From the NCBI RefSeq assembly GCF_001636405.1, contig NZ_KV440950.1, positions 4,816,778 to 4,880,777 on the forward strand: 64,000 bases of DNA, in the 5' to 3' direction. Source of the DNA: Peribacillus frigoritolerans. GTDB lineage: Bacteria; Bacillota; Bacilli; Bacillales; DSM-1321. Positions 45,786 to 54,099 of the stretch are shown one piece after another (position 1 is the stretch's first letter; every line of letters starts with the position of its first letter). The translations under genes were made by a program, and so were the position numbers. The notes beneath the pieces are model-generated. The model made no database searches. It had not been told where the DNA came from and was given only the letters and a program-made list of their open reading frames with translations.

Positions 45786-46370
45786 TTAATTATCCTGAAC
45801 GATTATTTCATCGATTATACCGTAATCCTTCGCCTCATTTGCACTTAAGAAGTAATCGCGATCTGTATCCTTCGCCACCTTTTCGATAGGCTGACCGGTC
45901 CTTTCGGAGATGATTTGATTGATATGATCCTTTAGCTTCAAAATCCTTCGGGCAGAAATTTCGATTTCCGTTGCTTGCCCCCTCGCCCCACCAAGCGGTT
46001 GATGAAGCATGATTTCACTATTTGGCAAAGCGCACCTTTTCCCTTTCGTACCCGCCAATAAAAGCATGGCACCGAATGATGCGGCCATCCCCGTACATAC
46101 AGTCCGAATATCAGGCTTAATATATTGCATTGTATCATAAATGGCGAAACCGGCACTGGTCGATCCCCCCGGACTGTTTATGAAGATGGTAATTTCTTTA
46201 TCAGGTGCATCTGCTGCCAAGAATAACAATTGGGCAACCACACTATTGGCTAAATGATCGGTGATTTCTTCCCCAATCATGATGATACGGTCTTTTAGAA
46301 GTCTGGAATAAATATCGTACGAGCGCTCACCCTTGCTGGATTGCTCAATTACATATGGAATGGTGGTCAT
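45786..46370 (-). CDS. clpP: ATP-dependent Clp protease proteolytic subunit, paralogue
   Basis: 194 residues from the ATG at 46370, with AGGAGGAAG upstream; the frame is open seven codons further. Catalytic triad Ser98 (GMAASFGAM), His123 (MLHQPLGG) and Asp172 (DTDRDYF) fall at the standard ClpP numbers. It forms the tetradecameric protease with a Clp ATPase. The context, 30 bp downstream of an ECF sigma gene rather than in the usual clpP locus, suggests a second, sigma-linked ClpP used in a stress or differentiation pathway. Confidence 0.93.
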   Translation of the reverse strand: MTTIPYVIEQSSKGERSYDIYSRLLKDRIIMIGEEITDHLANSVVAQLLFLAADAPDKEITIFINSPGGSTSAGFAIYDTMQYIKPDIRTVCTGMAASFGAMLLLAGTKGKRCALPNSEIMLHQPLGGARGQATEIEISARRILKLKDHINQIISERTGQPIEKVAKDTDRDYFLSANEAKDYGIIDEIIVQDN

Positions 46371-46400
46371 ATCTCTTCTTCCTCCTAACAATAATATTGG

Positions 46401-47108
46401 CTATGCAGCCATTGAGAGTGTGTTTGAAGGAGTGAAGCTTGATTTGGAAAGATTCGAACGATTCATCAGTTTTGGAATCATCGACTCACTGTTCAGGGAT
46501 TTGAAAGATGGGATGCTTCTAATGAGGATATCAGGATTTTGGGCTTTTAAAGCCTGTGTCATCAGGGACATGAGACGCTGCTCCTCCTCATCCTGCCAAA
46601 CTTCCACGCAAGACAACCTACGATCTTCCACGTCATTCTCAAAACGCTTCTTCACACGGTTCAAGATTGCCTTTACAGCCGTTTCCGTGGTGTTCAAGTA
46701 ATCTGAGATTTCTTTTGACCGGTAGAGGAATCCTTCCTTTAATATGAACACTACCGCTTGTTTCGGGGTAAGGGATTTTATTATATATTCAACCGTTTCA
46801 AAGACATTTCCCCCAACTGCCCCCAGTTGTTCGGTATCCAACAGATCGTCTAAAGATTCTTTTTTCCTTTTTCGTATCGTATCAATCCAGGAATGTCGGG
46901 CTATCGTCTTCAATAAAGCTGTGGTTATCACCGTTTTTTTCCCATAGCCCTGCATTGCCTTCAATATCGTTTCCTGAGCCAAATCATCCCCATCCCAATT
47001 ATTTTGGGTCAGAAATCGGCAAAACCGAATCAATTCAGGATAAACTTCACGCAAAATTGTACCGTTATCCTTTTCTTCAGAAATATCTTCCCTCAATTTA
47101 TTTATCAT
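46401..47108 (-). CDS. ECF-type sigma factor with C-terminal extension
   Basis: 235 residues from the ATG at 47108, with AAGGAG 7 bases upstream. Region 2: LIRFCRFLTQNNWDGDDLAQ with TILKAMQGY and IARHSWIDTIRKRKKE. Region 4: LTPKQAVVFILKEGFLYRSK and EISDYLNTTETAVKAILNRV. Beyond region 4 (about residue 165) is an extra tail of about 70 residues ending in a Ser- and Asn-rich stretch; tails of this type can control the factor in place of an anti-sigma. No anti-sigma gene adjoins it. Upstream partner of clpP. Confidence 0.88.
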   Translation of the reverse strand: MINKLREDISEEKDNGTILREVYPELIRFCRFLTQNNWDGDDLAQETILKAMQGYGKKTVITTALLKTIARHSWIDTIRKRKKESLDDLLDTEQLGAVGGNVFETVEYIIKSLTPKQAVVFILKEGFLYRSKEISDYLNTTETAVKAILNRVKKRFENDVEDRRLSCVEVWQDEEEQRLMSLMTQALKAQNPDILIRSIPSFKSLNSESMIPKLMNRSNLSKSSFTPSNTLSMAA

Positions 47109-47237
47109 TTTTCTCACTCCTTCAACACCCTCTATCCTCTAAACGTTTCAGAAAGAGAAAAAGATATGGGGGTGAAAAATTTTCCTTCATGCTTCATTAT
47201 ATTCTATTCCATTTTTTCCATTGGATTTCCTTTCATA

Positions 47238-47438
47238 CTAAAAACCTGTTTGGTTAAGATCCAAACAGGCTAATATAGGCCTCCCCCGCTGTGTACCCGG
47301 TTCATCACCAATCATTTCAGTGTAGACCATTACTCCCGTGCATTCCGCTTCATTCCAATAAGCCAGCCAGAAGCTTGGATGTAACGTACCTGATGTCCAT
47401 GGTGTGAATCCTGAATTCGATCCATAGGAACTCTGCTG
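47238..47438 (-). other. In-frame extension of the 110-residue gene beyond a TAG codon
   Basis: Directly after the TAG at 47441-47439 the same frame stays open for 66 codons (QQSSYGSNSGFTPWTSGTLH, later WLAYWNEAECTGVMVY, ending LDLNQTGF) to a TAG at 47238. It stops inside the terminator hairpin. Either the upstream gene has acquired a nonsense mutation, or the open frame is chance. Confidence 0.4.
47245..47269 (-). terminator. Terminator CCTGTTTGG/CCAAACAGG
   Basis: Nine-base-pair stem with a 7-base loop and TTTTTAG on the minus strand. It lies 170 bp past the TAG of the 110-residue gene but only at the very end of the extended frame, which favours the longer gene. Confidence 0.85.
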
Positions 47439-47771
47439 CTATTCTAAGTGTTCAATGCATTCGACCGTGTATTCGCTAGGTTCCATTTCGTTTACTTCCA
47501 TACCAAACCAACTGGAGGAGCGACTCTCATTAGCGCTATCTTTACAATAGTTCACCATAGACCCTGCTGGCTTTTCTTCAGATTCAGACTCTTGATCGCT
47601 CATCTCTTCAAAATTCACCGACCGCTCGTTATGACGCTCGCTGTCTGAACTATCATTATCCAGGTCTGCGAACATGAACATGCAGTAAAAAACCAAAACC
47701 ATAATTGCCATGGTTATCACCCTTGACATTATAGGGTGTAATTTTTTCAATATAGCCAAAACTCTCTTCAT
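47439..47771 (-). CDS. Single-pass membrane hypothetical protein, 110 residues (possibly truncated)
   Basis: One membrane helix (about 18-36) after a basic N-terminus, then an acidic and serine-rich region (NDSSDSERHNERSVNFEEMS) with two later cysteines. GGGG lies 8 bases before the ATG. No recognised domain. The frame continues past its TAG for another 66 codons up to the terminator, so this may be the first part of a gene of about 177 codons broken by a nonsense mutation. Confidence 0.55.
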   Translation of the reverse strand: MKRVLAILKKLHPIMSRVITMAIMVLVFYCMFMFADLDNDSSDSERHNERSVNFEEMSDQESESEEKPAGSMVNYCKDSANESRSSSWFGMEVNEMEPSEYTVECIEHLE

Positions 47772-48068
47772 GGTGGTTTCCCCAATCCTGCTAAAGCATA
47801 TTACATTCAGAATGAATTAATTCATCTATTAAATATCCATCAATAACACTAGTTTAGAAAAATATTACTATTTTCATTATATCAAGTTCCAGAAGTTTTT
47901 ATTGCCATTATTCAATAAACAACTAAAAATACTCCGAACCCTATAAAATGGACAGTCCAAAAAATATCAATATACCCTCAAATTGACTTCCCTCCTTTTT
48001 CAGTGTTACTCTTAAAAGTATACATTCAAAATACTGATTCCATTGGCGTGAAATAAGGGTGATCACTT

Positions 48069-48650
48069 TTGCCAAAAGAACATTTAATTGACGTTCAACC
48101 AATCAGATCTTCGGAAAAATTAGATGATATGAAATGGTCATTGAAAAGACATTGCAGCGAGAGAGACTACATATTATTCTTGTTAGGCATCAATACCGGC
48201 TTACGGGTGACTGATCTATTATCGCTGAAGATAAAGGACATTGAAGGCAAGATGGAGGTCATCATCAAGGAAGGGAAAACAAAAAAGCCAAGAATGATAC
48301 AGCTCAATACTATATGTAATGAATTGGCCGCCTATATAGCCACCATTGATGGTGAATGGCTATTCCCCTCACGCAAGGGAGATAAGCCAATAAGTATGAT
48401 ACAAGCTTACAGACAGCTTAATAAAGCGGCTGACATGGTGGACATCGAGGGCGTCGGTACACATACCATGCGGAAAACATTCGGGTACTGGCACTATAAA
48501 CGAAGTAAGAACCTCGCTGAGTTACAAATGATCCTTAACCATTCACACCCTGTAATTACACTTAAGTACATTGGGGTTGCTGATGAAGGAACAGAGGGCA
48601 GCTTATATGACTTTACACTATGGGAGGACGGAAGAAATGTCACTGACTGA
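48069..48650 (+). CDS. Minimal tyrosine recombinase (site-specific integrase)
   Basis: 193 residues starting at TTG, with AAGGGTGAT about 7 bases upstream and no ATG before the conserved region. Only the catalytic domain is present, without the N-terminal core-binding domain. Catalytic residues: Arg46 (NTGLRVTDLL), Lys near 70-73 (GKTKKPR), His132 and Arg135 (THTMRKTF), His158 (LNHSHP), Tyr167 (LKYIG). All are intact, so it is probably active on short sites. Its end overlaps the next small gene. There is no obvious mobile element around it. Confidence 0.88.
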   Translation: MPKEHLIDVQPIRSSEKLDDMKWSLKRHCSERDYILFLLGINTGLRVTDLLSLKIKDIEGKMEVIIKEGKTKKPRMIQLNTICNELAAYIATIDGEWLFPSRKGDKPISMIQAYRQLNKAADMVDIEGVGTHTMRKTFGYWHYKRSKNLAELQMILNHSHPVITLKYIGVADEGTEGSLYDFTLWEDGRNVTD

Positions 48651-48831
48651 ATACAATGCAAAATATGAATCTATCATTCGCAGCAATATTTCCGACAGAC
48701 AAAAGGCATTGAAGTTAGCTGATCTAATGACCGATATGGAAGGCCAGCTAAAAAATGAAATCGGGGAACATCGAAATAAAGAGGTAAATGCTTTATATAA
48801 AAAAGTATCCCTTTTCTCCAACTTGTTATGA
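48637..48831 (+). CDS. Small helical protein overlapping the recombinase gene, 64 residues
   Basis: ATG at 48637 with GGGAGG 9 bases upstream, 14 bp before the recombinase stop, so translationally coupled. Two amphipathic helices (MSLTEYNAKYESIIRSNI and DRQKALKLADLMTDMEGQL); no membrane segment or known domain. Likely a partner or regulator of the recombinase, by position only. Confidence 0.7.
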   Translation: MSLTEYNAKYESIIRSNISDRQKALKLADLMTDMEGQLKNEIGEHRNKEVNALYKKVSLFSNLL

Positions 48832-48840
48832 AATAGTCCT

Positions 48841-48875
48841 AAGACCTTGCCCTTATGTGCAGAGGTCTTTTTTTT
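48841..48875 (+). terminator. Terminator after the recombinase pair
   Basis: AAGACCT-N14-AGGTCTT followed by eight or more T. Confidence 0.85.
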
Positions 48876-48959
48876 GCCTTGAAGGTAAATGATTTGTTTC
48901 CTTAAGGCTTTACACTGAACTCAATTAACATCCGACTGACTCGGTACTGGTTTCCATGT

Positions 48960-49910
48960 TTACAAATTAAACATACTTAAGGAATACTTTTTCGCCATCA
49001 TTTCCAAGATTTTTATCCCGGCAACGCTGTTCCCCTTCTCATCCAGCGCTGCACCATAAATTCCAATCCCGCATTTTCCGGGGACGGCCCCCATGATTCC
49101 CCCTGACACACCGCTTTTAGCCGGTATGCCAACATTAATGGCAAATTCACCTGATGCGTTATACATGCCACAGGTAACCATGAATGTCTTGCAAATACGG
49201 GCAATGTCCCCTGGGATGATTTGCTTTCCCGTCAGCAAATCTTTACCATTCATGGCCAGCACACAGCCTATCCTCGCTAAATCCTGACTGTCCATTTCAA
49301 TGGCACACTGCTTAGAATACAATTCGATTAAATCCTCCACATCCTCATTTATTACTTGATGCTGTTTTAAAAAATAACTTAACGACCTATTCAAGTCTGC
49401 TGTATTATATTCTGACCGGGCAACATCTTCATTAAAGCCGATATTCGGATTTTGCGTCAATTCCCGGATAAAATGTAAAATACGTTCAAATCGCTCGGTT
49501 ACACTGGCCCCCTCAATCATGTGGGTCACAGTCAATGCTCCTGCATTGATCATGGGGTTTAACGGCTTGGATGGCTTGTTTGTCTCTAGCTTGGCAATCG
49601 AATTAAAAGGATCGCCAGTGGGTTCTTTTCCTACATAGGAAAAAACATGATCCTCCCCTTTTTCCATTAACACAAGAGCAAGTGTCAAAACTTTTGATAT
49701 GCTTTGAAGGGTCATTTTACCGCTTACATCCCCCGCACAATATCCTTTCCCGTCAGGATAGTAAATAGCAACAGACAAATCCCCAGGATTAGCCTTTTCA
49801 AGAGCCGGTATATAGTCTGCCACTGTCCCGTCACTCGTATATTTTTTTGCCTCATCAACCAGTTGCTGTAATTCGTCATTGGACCTGCATTGACATCCCA
49901 TATTGTTCAC
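48960..49910 (-). CDS. glsA: Glutaminase A
   Basis: 316 residues. Beta-lactamase-like fold with the nucleophile motif S-x-x-K in TLQSISKVLTLALVL and the substrate loop PLNPMINAGALTVTHMIEG; later CGMYNASGEFAINVGIPAKS and GVSGGIMGAVPGKCGIGIY complete the active site. It hydrolyses glutamine to glutamate and ammonia. Start GTG at 49910 with GGCGG 6 bases upstream; an ATG three codons later is possible. Monocistronic. Confidence 0.95.
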   Translation of the reverse strand: MNNMGCQCRSNDELQQLVDEAKKYTSDGTVADYIPALEKANPGDLSVAIYYPDGKGYCAGDVSGKMTLQSISKVLTLALVLMEKGEDHVFSYVGKEPTGDPFNSIAKLETNKPSKPLNPMINAGALTVTHMIEGASVTERFERILHFIRELTQNPNIGFNEDVARSEYNTADLNRSLSYFLKQHQVINEDVEDLIELYSKQCAIEMDSQDLARIGCVLAMNGKDLLTGKQIIPGDIARICKTFMVTCGMYNASGEFAINVGIPAKSGVSGGIMGAVPGKCGIGIYGAALDEKGNSVAGIKILEMMAKKYSLSMFNL

Positions 49911-50289
49911 AATTTTCCGCCCCTTAGAAAATATGTTTTTGTGAAGCGTTCCTAGATAGTGTTTTTTTATTTATTGCCATATTCCATCGATATTATTTAT
50001 AAAACTGCGAAACGGCTACTTTCCTGGTCTTGGATTTCTTCCTAGTCCTCCCTCCTGTTTAATGCAAAGGTTCTTTTTTAAAGAATAAAGAAAAACAACA
50101 ACATATATAACAATAGTCAAGCTGTAAGACTGGTGAGCTAACGCCTTGTAGAAAAACAGGGGCAACTTCTCTGTTCTTTAAAGATTTAATTGAAAAAAGA
50201 AGGAATTAGAAGCGATCAGACGGAAATATAGACCATACGAATATTATCTTTTATATGTATTTCACACTTGATGGAAAGTAGGAAAAGTC
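49911..50289. other. 379-bp intergenic region, one small hairpin
   Basis: Between divergent glsA and a small gene. A hairpin AACAG-g-g...CTCTGTT lies near 50153-50179, next to the sequence ACTGGTGAGCTAACGCC at 50130. No gene and no riboswitch that I recognise. Confidence 0.4.
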
Positions 50290-50496
50290 ATGGGAAAATC
50301 AAAAAGTTTACAAGAAATCTATAACGCCAACCGTCCAGAAAATAATGAACTTTTCCGAGCGATACAACAGCAGCTACAAATGAAATATCCAGACAAACGA
50401 ATGACAACCACGAGAACAATGCAAATAATTGTGGCTGATAGTGTTTCATCTGGAGAACTGCGTAATGTGGAAGCCCGCCTTCTTTACAGTTTATAA
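50290..50496 (+). CDS. Hypothetical protein, 68 residues
   Basis: ATG preceded by AGTAGGAAAAG. Basic helical sequence (LQEIYNANRPENNELFRAIQ, later KRMTTTRTMQIIVADSVSSG) without membrane segment or known domain. Codon use is ordinary. A small DNA- or RNA-binding protein is possible. Confidence 0.55.
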   Translation: MGKSKSLQEIYNANRPENNELFRAIQQQLQMKYPDKRMTTTRTMQIIVADSVSSGELRNVEARLLYSL

Positions 50497-50911
50497 GGAT
50501 CTGTTGTTTCATAAGCCCTTTAAAATTTTCGAGCACAGAAACGATCCCATCATTGAAAGAATTTCTAAAAAAAAATGGCCCATTTGTTGAATAAAGTAAA
50601 TGGATGAAGTATATAATCCAACTGGTTATGATCGAACATGAGACATAACGATCAAGCTTGAATCAACATGGTACATATAATTTGGTTCGTTTCGTAAACA
50701 AACTTCATTCTTTCGCCTACGTCGTGCACCCGGTGCAATGATTTTTGCCTTTGGAAAAGTCTCAGATATTTTATTACTCAATTTCAATATATACCTACTT
50801 TCAACTGGTGAGTAAAAATGCTCAAAAGATAAAGATTGACAACATTTTTAGAGTGACTCATACTAGTAATGACTCGGGTGACAGAATATTATGAATAGTG
50901 GAGGGGTAATT
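50497..50911. other. 415-bp intergenic region without a gene
   Basis: No frame with an RBS. Short inverted fragment TGGCCCATTTGTT near 50575 has no strong partner. Confidence 0.4.
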
Positions 50912-51202
50912 ATGAATAAGATTTTCGTTCCTAACGCAATCGCCACTTTAACAAGGCTTTTCTACAGTTCGACTACAACGAATGAGTATTTAGCTATGAG
51001 AACCGCTCAATTCTATATTGAAGACCTGAAGTTACTGCAAGACGTGGAGGCTGTTGCCTTGGCGATCGAAAATCAAAATGCTTTCGCATTAATGTCTAAA
51101 TTCAAATTATTTGATTATAAGGCTGCTGAAAGAATTGAAATCGCACTCTCCGCTTCTGGCTATACCGAAGCAGACTTGAATGCTATGAATATTGAATTCT
51201 AA
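50912..51202 (+). CDS. Hypothetical protein, 96 residues
   Basis: ATG at 50912 with GGAGGGG 7 bases upstream; another ATG seven codons earlier lacks a site. All-helical, moderately acidic: TLTRLFYSSTTTNEYLAMRT, LLQDVEAVALAIENQNAFAL and YKAAERIEIALSASGYTEAD. No known domain. Followed by a strong terminator. Confidence 0.65.
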   Translation: MNKIFVPNAIATLTRLFYSSTTTNEYLAMRTAQFYIEDLKLLQDVEAVALAIENQNAFALMSKFKLFDYKAAERIEIALSASGYTEADLNAMNIEF

Positions 51203-51221
51203 ATCATTTATCAAAGTTAAC

Positions 51222-51270
51222 GAAACGAATGGCAGAGTTAATACTCTTTGACCATTCGTTTCTTTTTTTT
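51222..51270 (+). terminator. Terminator after the 96-residue gene
   Basis: GAAACGAATGG pairs with CCATTCGTTTC around 19 bases; eight T follow. Confidence 0.93.
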
Positions 51271-51467
51271 AATCGTAGTAACAAACATGTTCCTTAATGG
51301 ATAATTCATGTATCGTTTTGTAGCTTCAATAGGCGTCTGTCACAGTGTATCACATGATATCCTAATACCCTTAATCACTCCCATGATTTTTTGTTTGCTC
51401 CTTCGTTTCACTTTTCCTTCATTCTTGAGTAATGGAAAATTATTTGATCTTGTAGTGTCATGAACAC

Positions 51468-51502
51468 AAAAAAGCTTCACACAATTAAGTGTGAAGCTTT
51501 TT
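51468..51502 (-). terminator. Terminator of the tRNA-like gene
   Basis: AAAAAGCTTCACA-N8-TGTGAAGCTTTTT, 28 bp beyond the 3' end of the tRNA-like gene, with T-run on the minus strand. Confidence 0.9.
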
Positions 51503-51529
51503 GTAATAGCAATCATACGCTATTGGTGA

Positions 51530-51607
51530 TACCGGTGGCCGGGGTCGAACCGGCACTCCAGAGGAACACGATTTTGAGTCGAGTCGCTCTCCAAAGGGCT
51601 CACCAGT
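51530..51607 (-). tRNA. Atypical class II tRNA-Leu(CAA)-like gene
   Basis: Minus strand: ACTGGTG pairs with CACCGGT as a 7-bp acceptor; anticodon loop CTCAAAA (anticodon CAA) on a stem with one mismatch (CTCGA/TCGTG); variable arm TTCC-tct-GGAG; T-arm GCCGG-TTCGACC-CCGGC, fully canonical. The D region (AGCCCTTTGGAGAGCGA, 17 bases) cannot form a normal four-pair stem and position 8 is not T. CCA follows only if 3 extra bases are included. Own terminator downstream. It may be a pseudo-tRNA or a functional tRNA-like RNA. Confidence 0.6.
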
Positions 51608-51838
51608 ATATATTTATCAGCAAACTTGAGAGCTTACCGCTACTTACTGTCATACGACCAATCTATTAATACCACTTTATACTAAAAGTAAGAAGTTGCC
51701 AAGAAAAAGTTTGTGAGTTGAGCTCGTGAGCAAAAGGAAGCCCGCTCAGTGGCATGCTAAAATCAATTAATAGTACAATTACTCATTGAAACAGATTTAA
51801 TTCGCTTGTAGGCTTCCTCAGCAACACACTGAGACAGC

Positions 51839-51888
51839 AAAAAAAAGCCAGAACAAGAGAATTCTACTCAGTTAAACACATTCTAGCT
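51839..51888 (-). terminator. Terminator after the 65-residue gene
   Basis: On the minus strand AGCTAGAA pairs with TTCTGGCT and is followed by seven T. Confidence 0.6.
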
Positions 51889-51925
51889 CTATGAGTTCAC
51901 TTTCTCGGTTCCAATAGAGAGAGCC

Positions 51926-52123
51926 TCAAGAGCCTTCTTCCTCGTATAACTTTGGAGGGTTATTTATAAACCAGAACCGTTCAAGCTGTTTAAATTGCTT
52001 TGGGTGATCCTTCTCGTTAATTGAAAAAAGAATAGCTTCCTCTCCGAGCTTAATCTTAATATTGAAATAAGGTGGCTCTTTAGTTTCCTTGGAATTTATA
52101 TAAACAATGGTCTTCAATTTCAC
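51926..52123 (-). CDS. Hypothetical protein, 65 residues
   Basis: GTG at 52123 with GAGGAGG 7 bases upstream; reads VKLKTIVYINSKETKEPPYF at the start (V decoded as Met) and KDHPKQFKQLERFWFINNPP later. Beta-rich then helical, no membrane segment. Unrecognised. First gene right of the tRNA-like gene, on the same strand, with its own terminator. Confidence 0.55.
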   Translation of the reverse strand: MKLKTIVYINSKETKEPPYFNIKIKLGEEAILFSINEKDHPKQFKQLERFWFINNPPKLYEEEGS

Positions 52124-52193
52124 TAAGAGTCCTCCTCTATTTTTAGTTAATAAGGACAACTTCAGAGCGTTTCTCATTTGAAAATCAATCTTC

Positions 52194-52547
52194 CTATGTA
52201 AATAAATAATCATAAATTTGGCTTTCAAACTTTGAATTACAACTCACGAAAATTTGACCGATAAAGTATGTAAGCATCCTAGCATGGTTGTTTTCTAATA
52301 AAACCAACATACTCTCAAAGAGATTTGATTGTTTATCAAATAACGTTAAAATTTGTCTTACATATTCAAAGCCCTCAACAATGCAAAGTATGGTTTTTTT
52401 ACTTTTTACTAACGCACCCGTTACTTGAATAAGGATTAATCTAGGATTTATATTTCCTTTAAGGAAAATAACGTTTCTAGCACATCCGAAAGTAATTCTT
52501 GTTGTCGTTCTATTTGGTCCAGTTGTTTCTTTACCATTAACATACAA
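52194..52547 (-). CDS. Doubtful hypothetical protein, 117 residues
   Basis: Open frame from a TTG without a recognisable RBS. The first 30 residues (NGKETTGPNRTTTRITFGCA) and the middle hydrophobic part do not form a convincing domain. May be a gene remnant. Confidence 0.3.
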   Translation of the reverse strand: MYVNGKETTGPNRTTTRITFGCARNVIFLKGNINPRLILIQVTGALVKSKKTILCIVEGFEYVRQILTLFDKQSNLFESMLVLLENNHARMLTYFIGQIFVSCNSKFESQIYDYLFT

Positions 52548-52573
52548 TTTAATAAGTCTTCATCTCAAAAGCT

Positions 52574-52600
52574 AAACCACTCCCTTTAAGGAGTGGTTTT
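52574..52600 (-). terminator. Terminator after the 337-residue membrane protein
   Basis: AAACCACTCC-N6-GGAGTGGTTT, 32 bp past the stop. Confidence 0.75.
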
Positions 52601-52631
52601 AACCCTATTATTTATAATAGAAATTGATGAA

Positions 52632-53645
52632 CTATGCTGTGGGTTTTTCATTATTAACTTGTTGCTGCTGAATTTCCCTTAGCTTTGATATATATAATAA
52701 ACACAACTCAATACTAATTCTTTTTTTATATATAGAAAGAATATTTTCTTTAACATTATATTTCAGGGTATCTATATGCTTCTTATCATCTGTATTAACA
52801 AATTTCTTGGAGTAAGTTACAAATGAAATAATAGCATTTATATATGGTTTATTTTGATGGATAATTTGAATTTTATAGCAACCTATAGACCCTTTCAGGT
52901 TGTTATTTTCATCATAGTGATCTTCTGAATCTGGAACATATGAATCTTGCTTTCTAGCATCTTCTTTAGAATTGCAGAATAAAAGGTCTTCTTTAGATTT
53001 TAGAATCTTATTAAAAGTAGAGTTATTACCTAGTAATTCTTTTTTAGAAATACTTTTTTCTGCATAAAGACTTTCTGCAAGATACCACTCTCTATTATTT
53101 TCATCTGGGAAATTATAATGAAGACATATATACATTTCCTTACCGTTTATTTTATAATCGGGATATGACAAAATTGTACACAGGGACTCATTCAAACATT
53201 TTATTATGTGCTTTAGTTGTTCTTTAGGGTTACTTAAAATCTGAGGTGCTTCATTTAATCCACTCTTAATATCTTTTATTTGCTCCTTTAGGGTAGCATA
53301 CTTAATATCACATAATTCATTTGACGCGGAATTCATGACATTTAGCAATACTAATTCAGCTTTATCTTTACCATTATTTAGTTCTTCAAATTCGTAGACC
53401 CTTTGTGCGATCACAAATATAGTTGAAACTAGTACAACTAGACCAGTAAAAACCCACCCCTGCCATGTAAGTATTCTAGTATTGTTTATCACTGTTAAAA
53501 GATGCAAGTTTATTCCCAAATAGGTAAGTATTAAAGAGAACCATACACCTATAGTAGATGTAATTAGAGGTATAATTAACCATCTTTTTTGATTCCACTT
53601 ATGGATAGCAATCAATTTTTCTTTAAAATATTTTCCTACTCCCAT
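52632..53645 (-). CDS. Two-helix membrane protein with a cytosolic GAF-like region
   Basis: 337 residues: two membrane helices (about 23-47 and 60-82), a helical linker (85-150) and a globular domain (about 155-320) whose strand order and motifs (KEMYICLHYNFPDENNREWY, GSIGCYKIQIIHQNKPYINA) suggest a GAF-like sensor. No enzymatic motif seen. Much more AT-rich than the core genes. It is an orphan in accessory DNA; a role in defence or in sensing is possible but has no direct support. Confidence 0.65.
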   Translation of the reverse strand: MGVGKYFKEKLIAIHKWNQKRWLIIPLITSTIGVWFSLILTYLGINLHLLTVINNTRILTWQGWVFTGLVVLVSTIFVIAQRVYEFEELNNGKDKAELVLLNVMNSASNELCDIKYATLKEQIKDIKSGLNEAPQILSNPKEQLKHIIKCLNESLCTILSYPDYKINGKEMYICLHYNFPDENNREWYLAESLYAEKSISKKELLGNNSTFNKILKSKEDLLFCNSKEDARKQDSYVPDSEDHYDENNNLKGSIGCYKIQIIHQNKPYINAIISFVTYSKKFVNTDDKKHIDTLKYNVKENILSIYKKRISIELCLLYISKLREIQQQQVNNEKPTA

Positions 53646-53847
53646 AAACTAACACCACTTTCTACTAAACTCTATATTTCTCAAAGAAATGAATGTTTTC
53701 TGTATTTTTTTTATTTTTATTCTTGATATTAATTTTATATTCTGCCACAACATTATTCTTTCTAACTACAGTTAATTTTAATATTTTTATTAGGTCAAGT
53801 AGCAAACTAATCTCTCCTTATAGAATAGATTTTATTTTAACTATTAT

Positions 53848-54099
53848 TTAAATTAATTCGAATCTCCACTTTTGACTATTTTCAAGATCCATTTCAGTAC
53901 TTATTTCACTAACAAACATGTCTATTGGTCTTGCAAATACACCACATTCACCGTAAAGAGCTTTATATATTACTAATTCTTCCTCCGTTTCAGTATGTAA
54001 TGCAATATCCAATATTATATACTCTTTATTTTTATAATGTCTGACCATCCTCCCCTTATGATTGCGTAATTCAATTTTTCTTTCTTCTAACTCGTCCAT
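53848..54099 (-). CDS. DUF1653 domain protein
   Basis: 83 residues. GRMVRHYKNKEYIILDIALH and ETEEELVIYKALYGECGVFA then RPIDMF follow the DUF1653 pattern, a small beta domain of unknown function that is also frequent in phages. AAGGAG lies before the ATG. Orphan. Confidence 0.8.
   Translation of the reverse strand: MDELEERKIELRNHKGRMVRHYKNKEYIILDIALHTETEEELVIYKALYGECGVFARPIDMFVSEISTEMDLENSQKWRFELI

Noticed and set aside
51460..51669. 69-codon plus-strand frame over the tRNA-like gene
   Set aside because: It is antisense to the tRNA-like gene and its terminator; no RBS.
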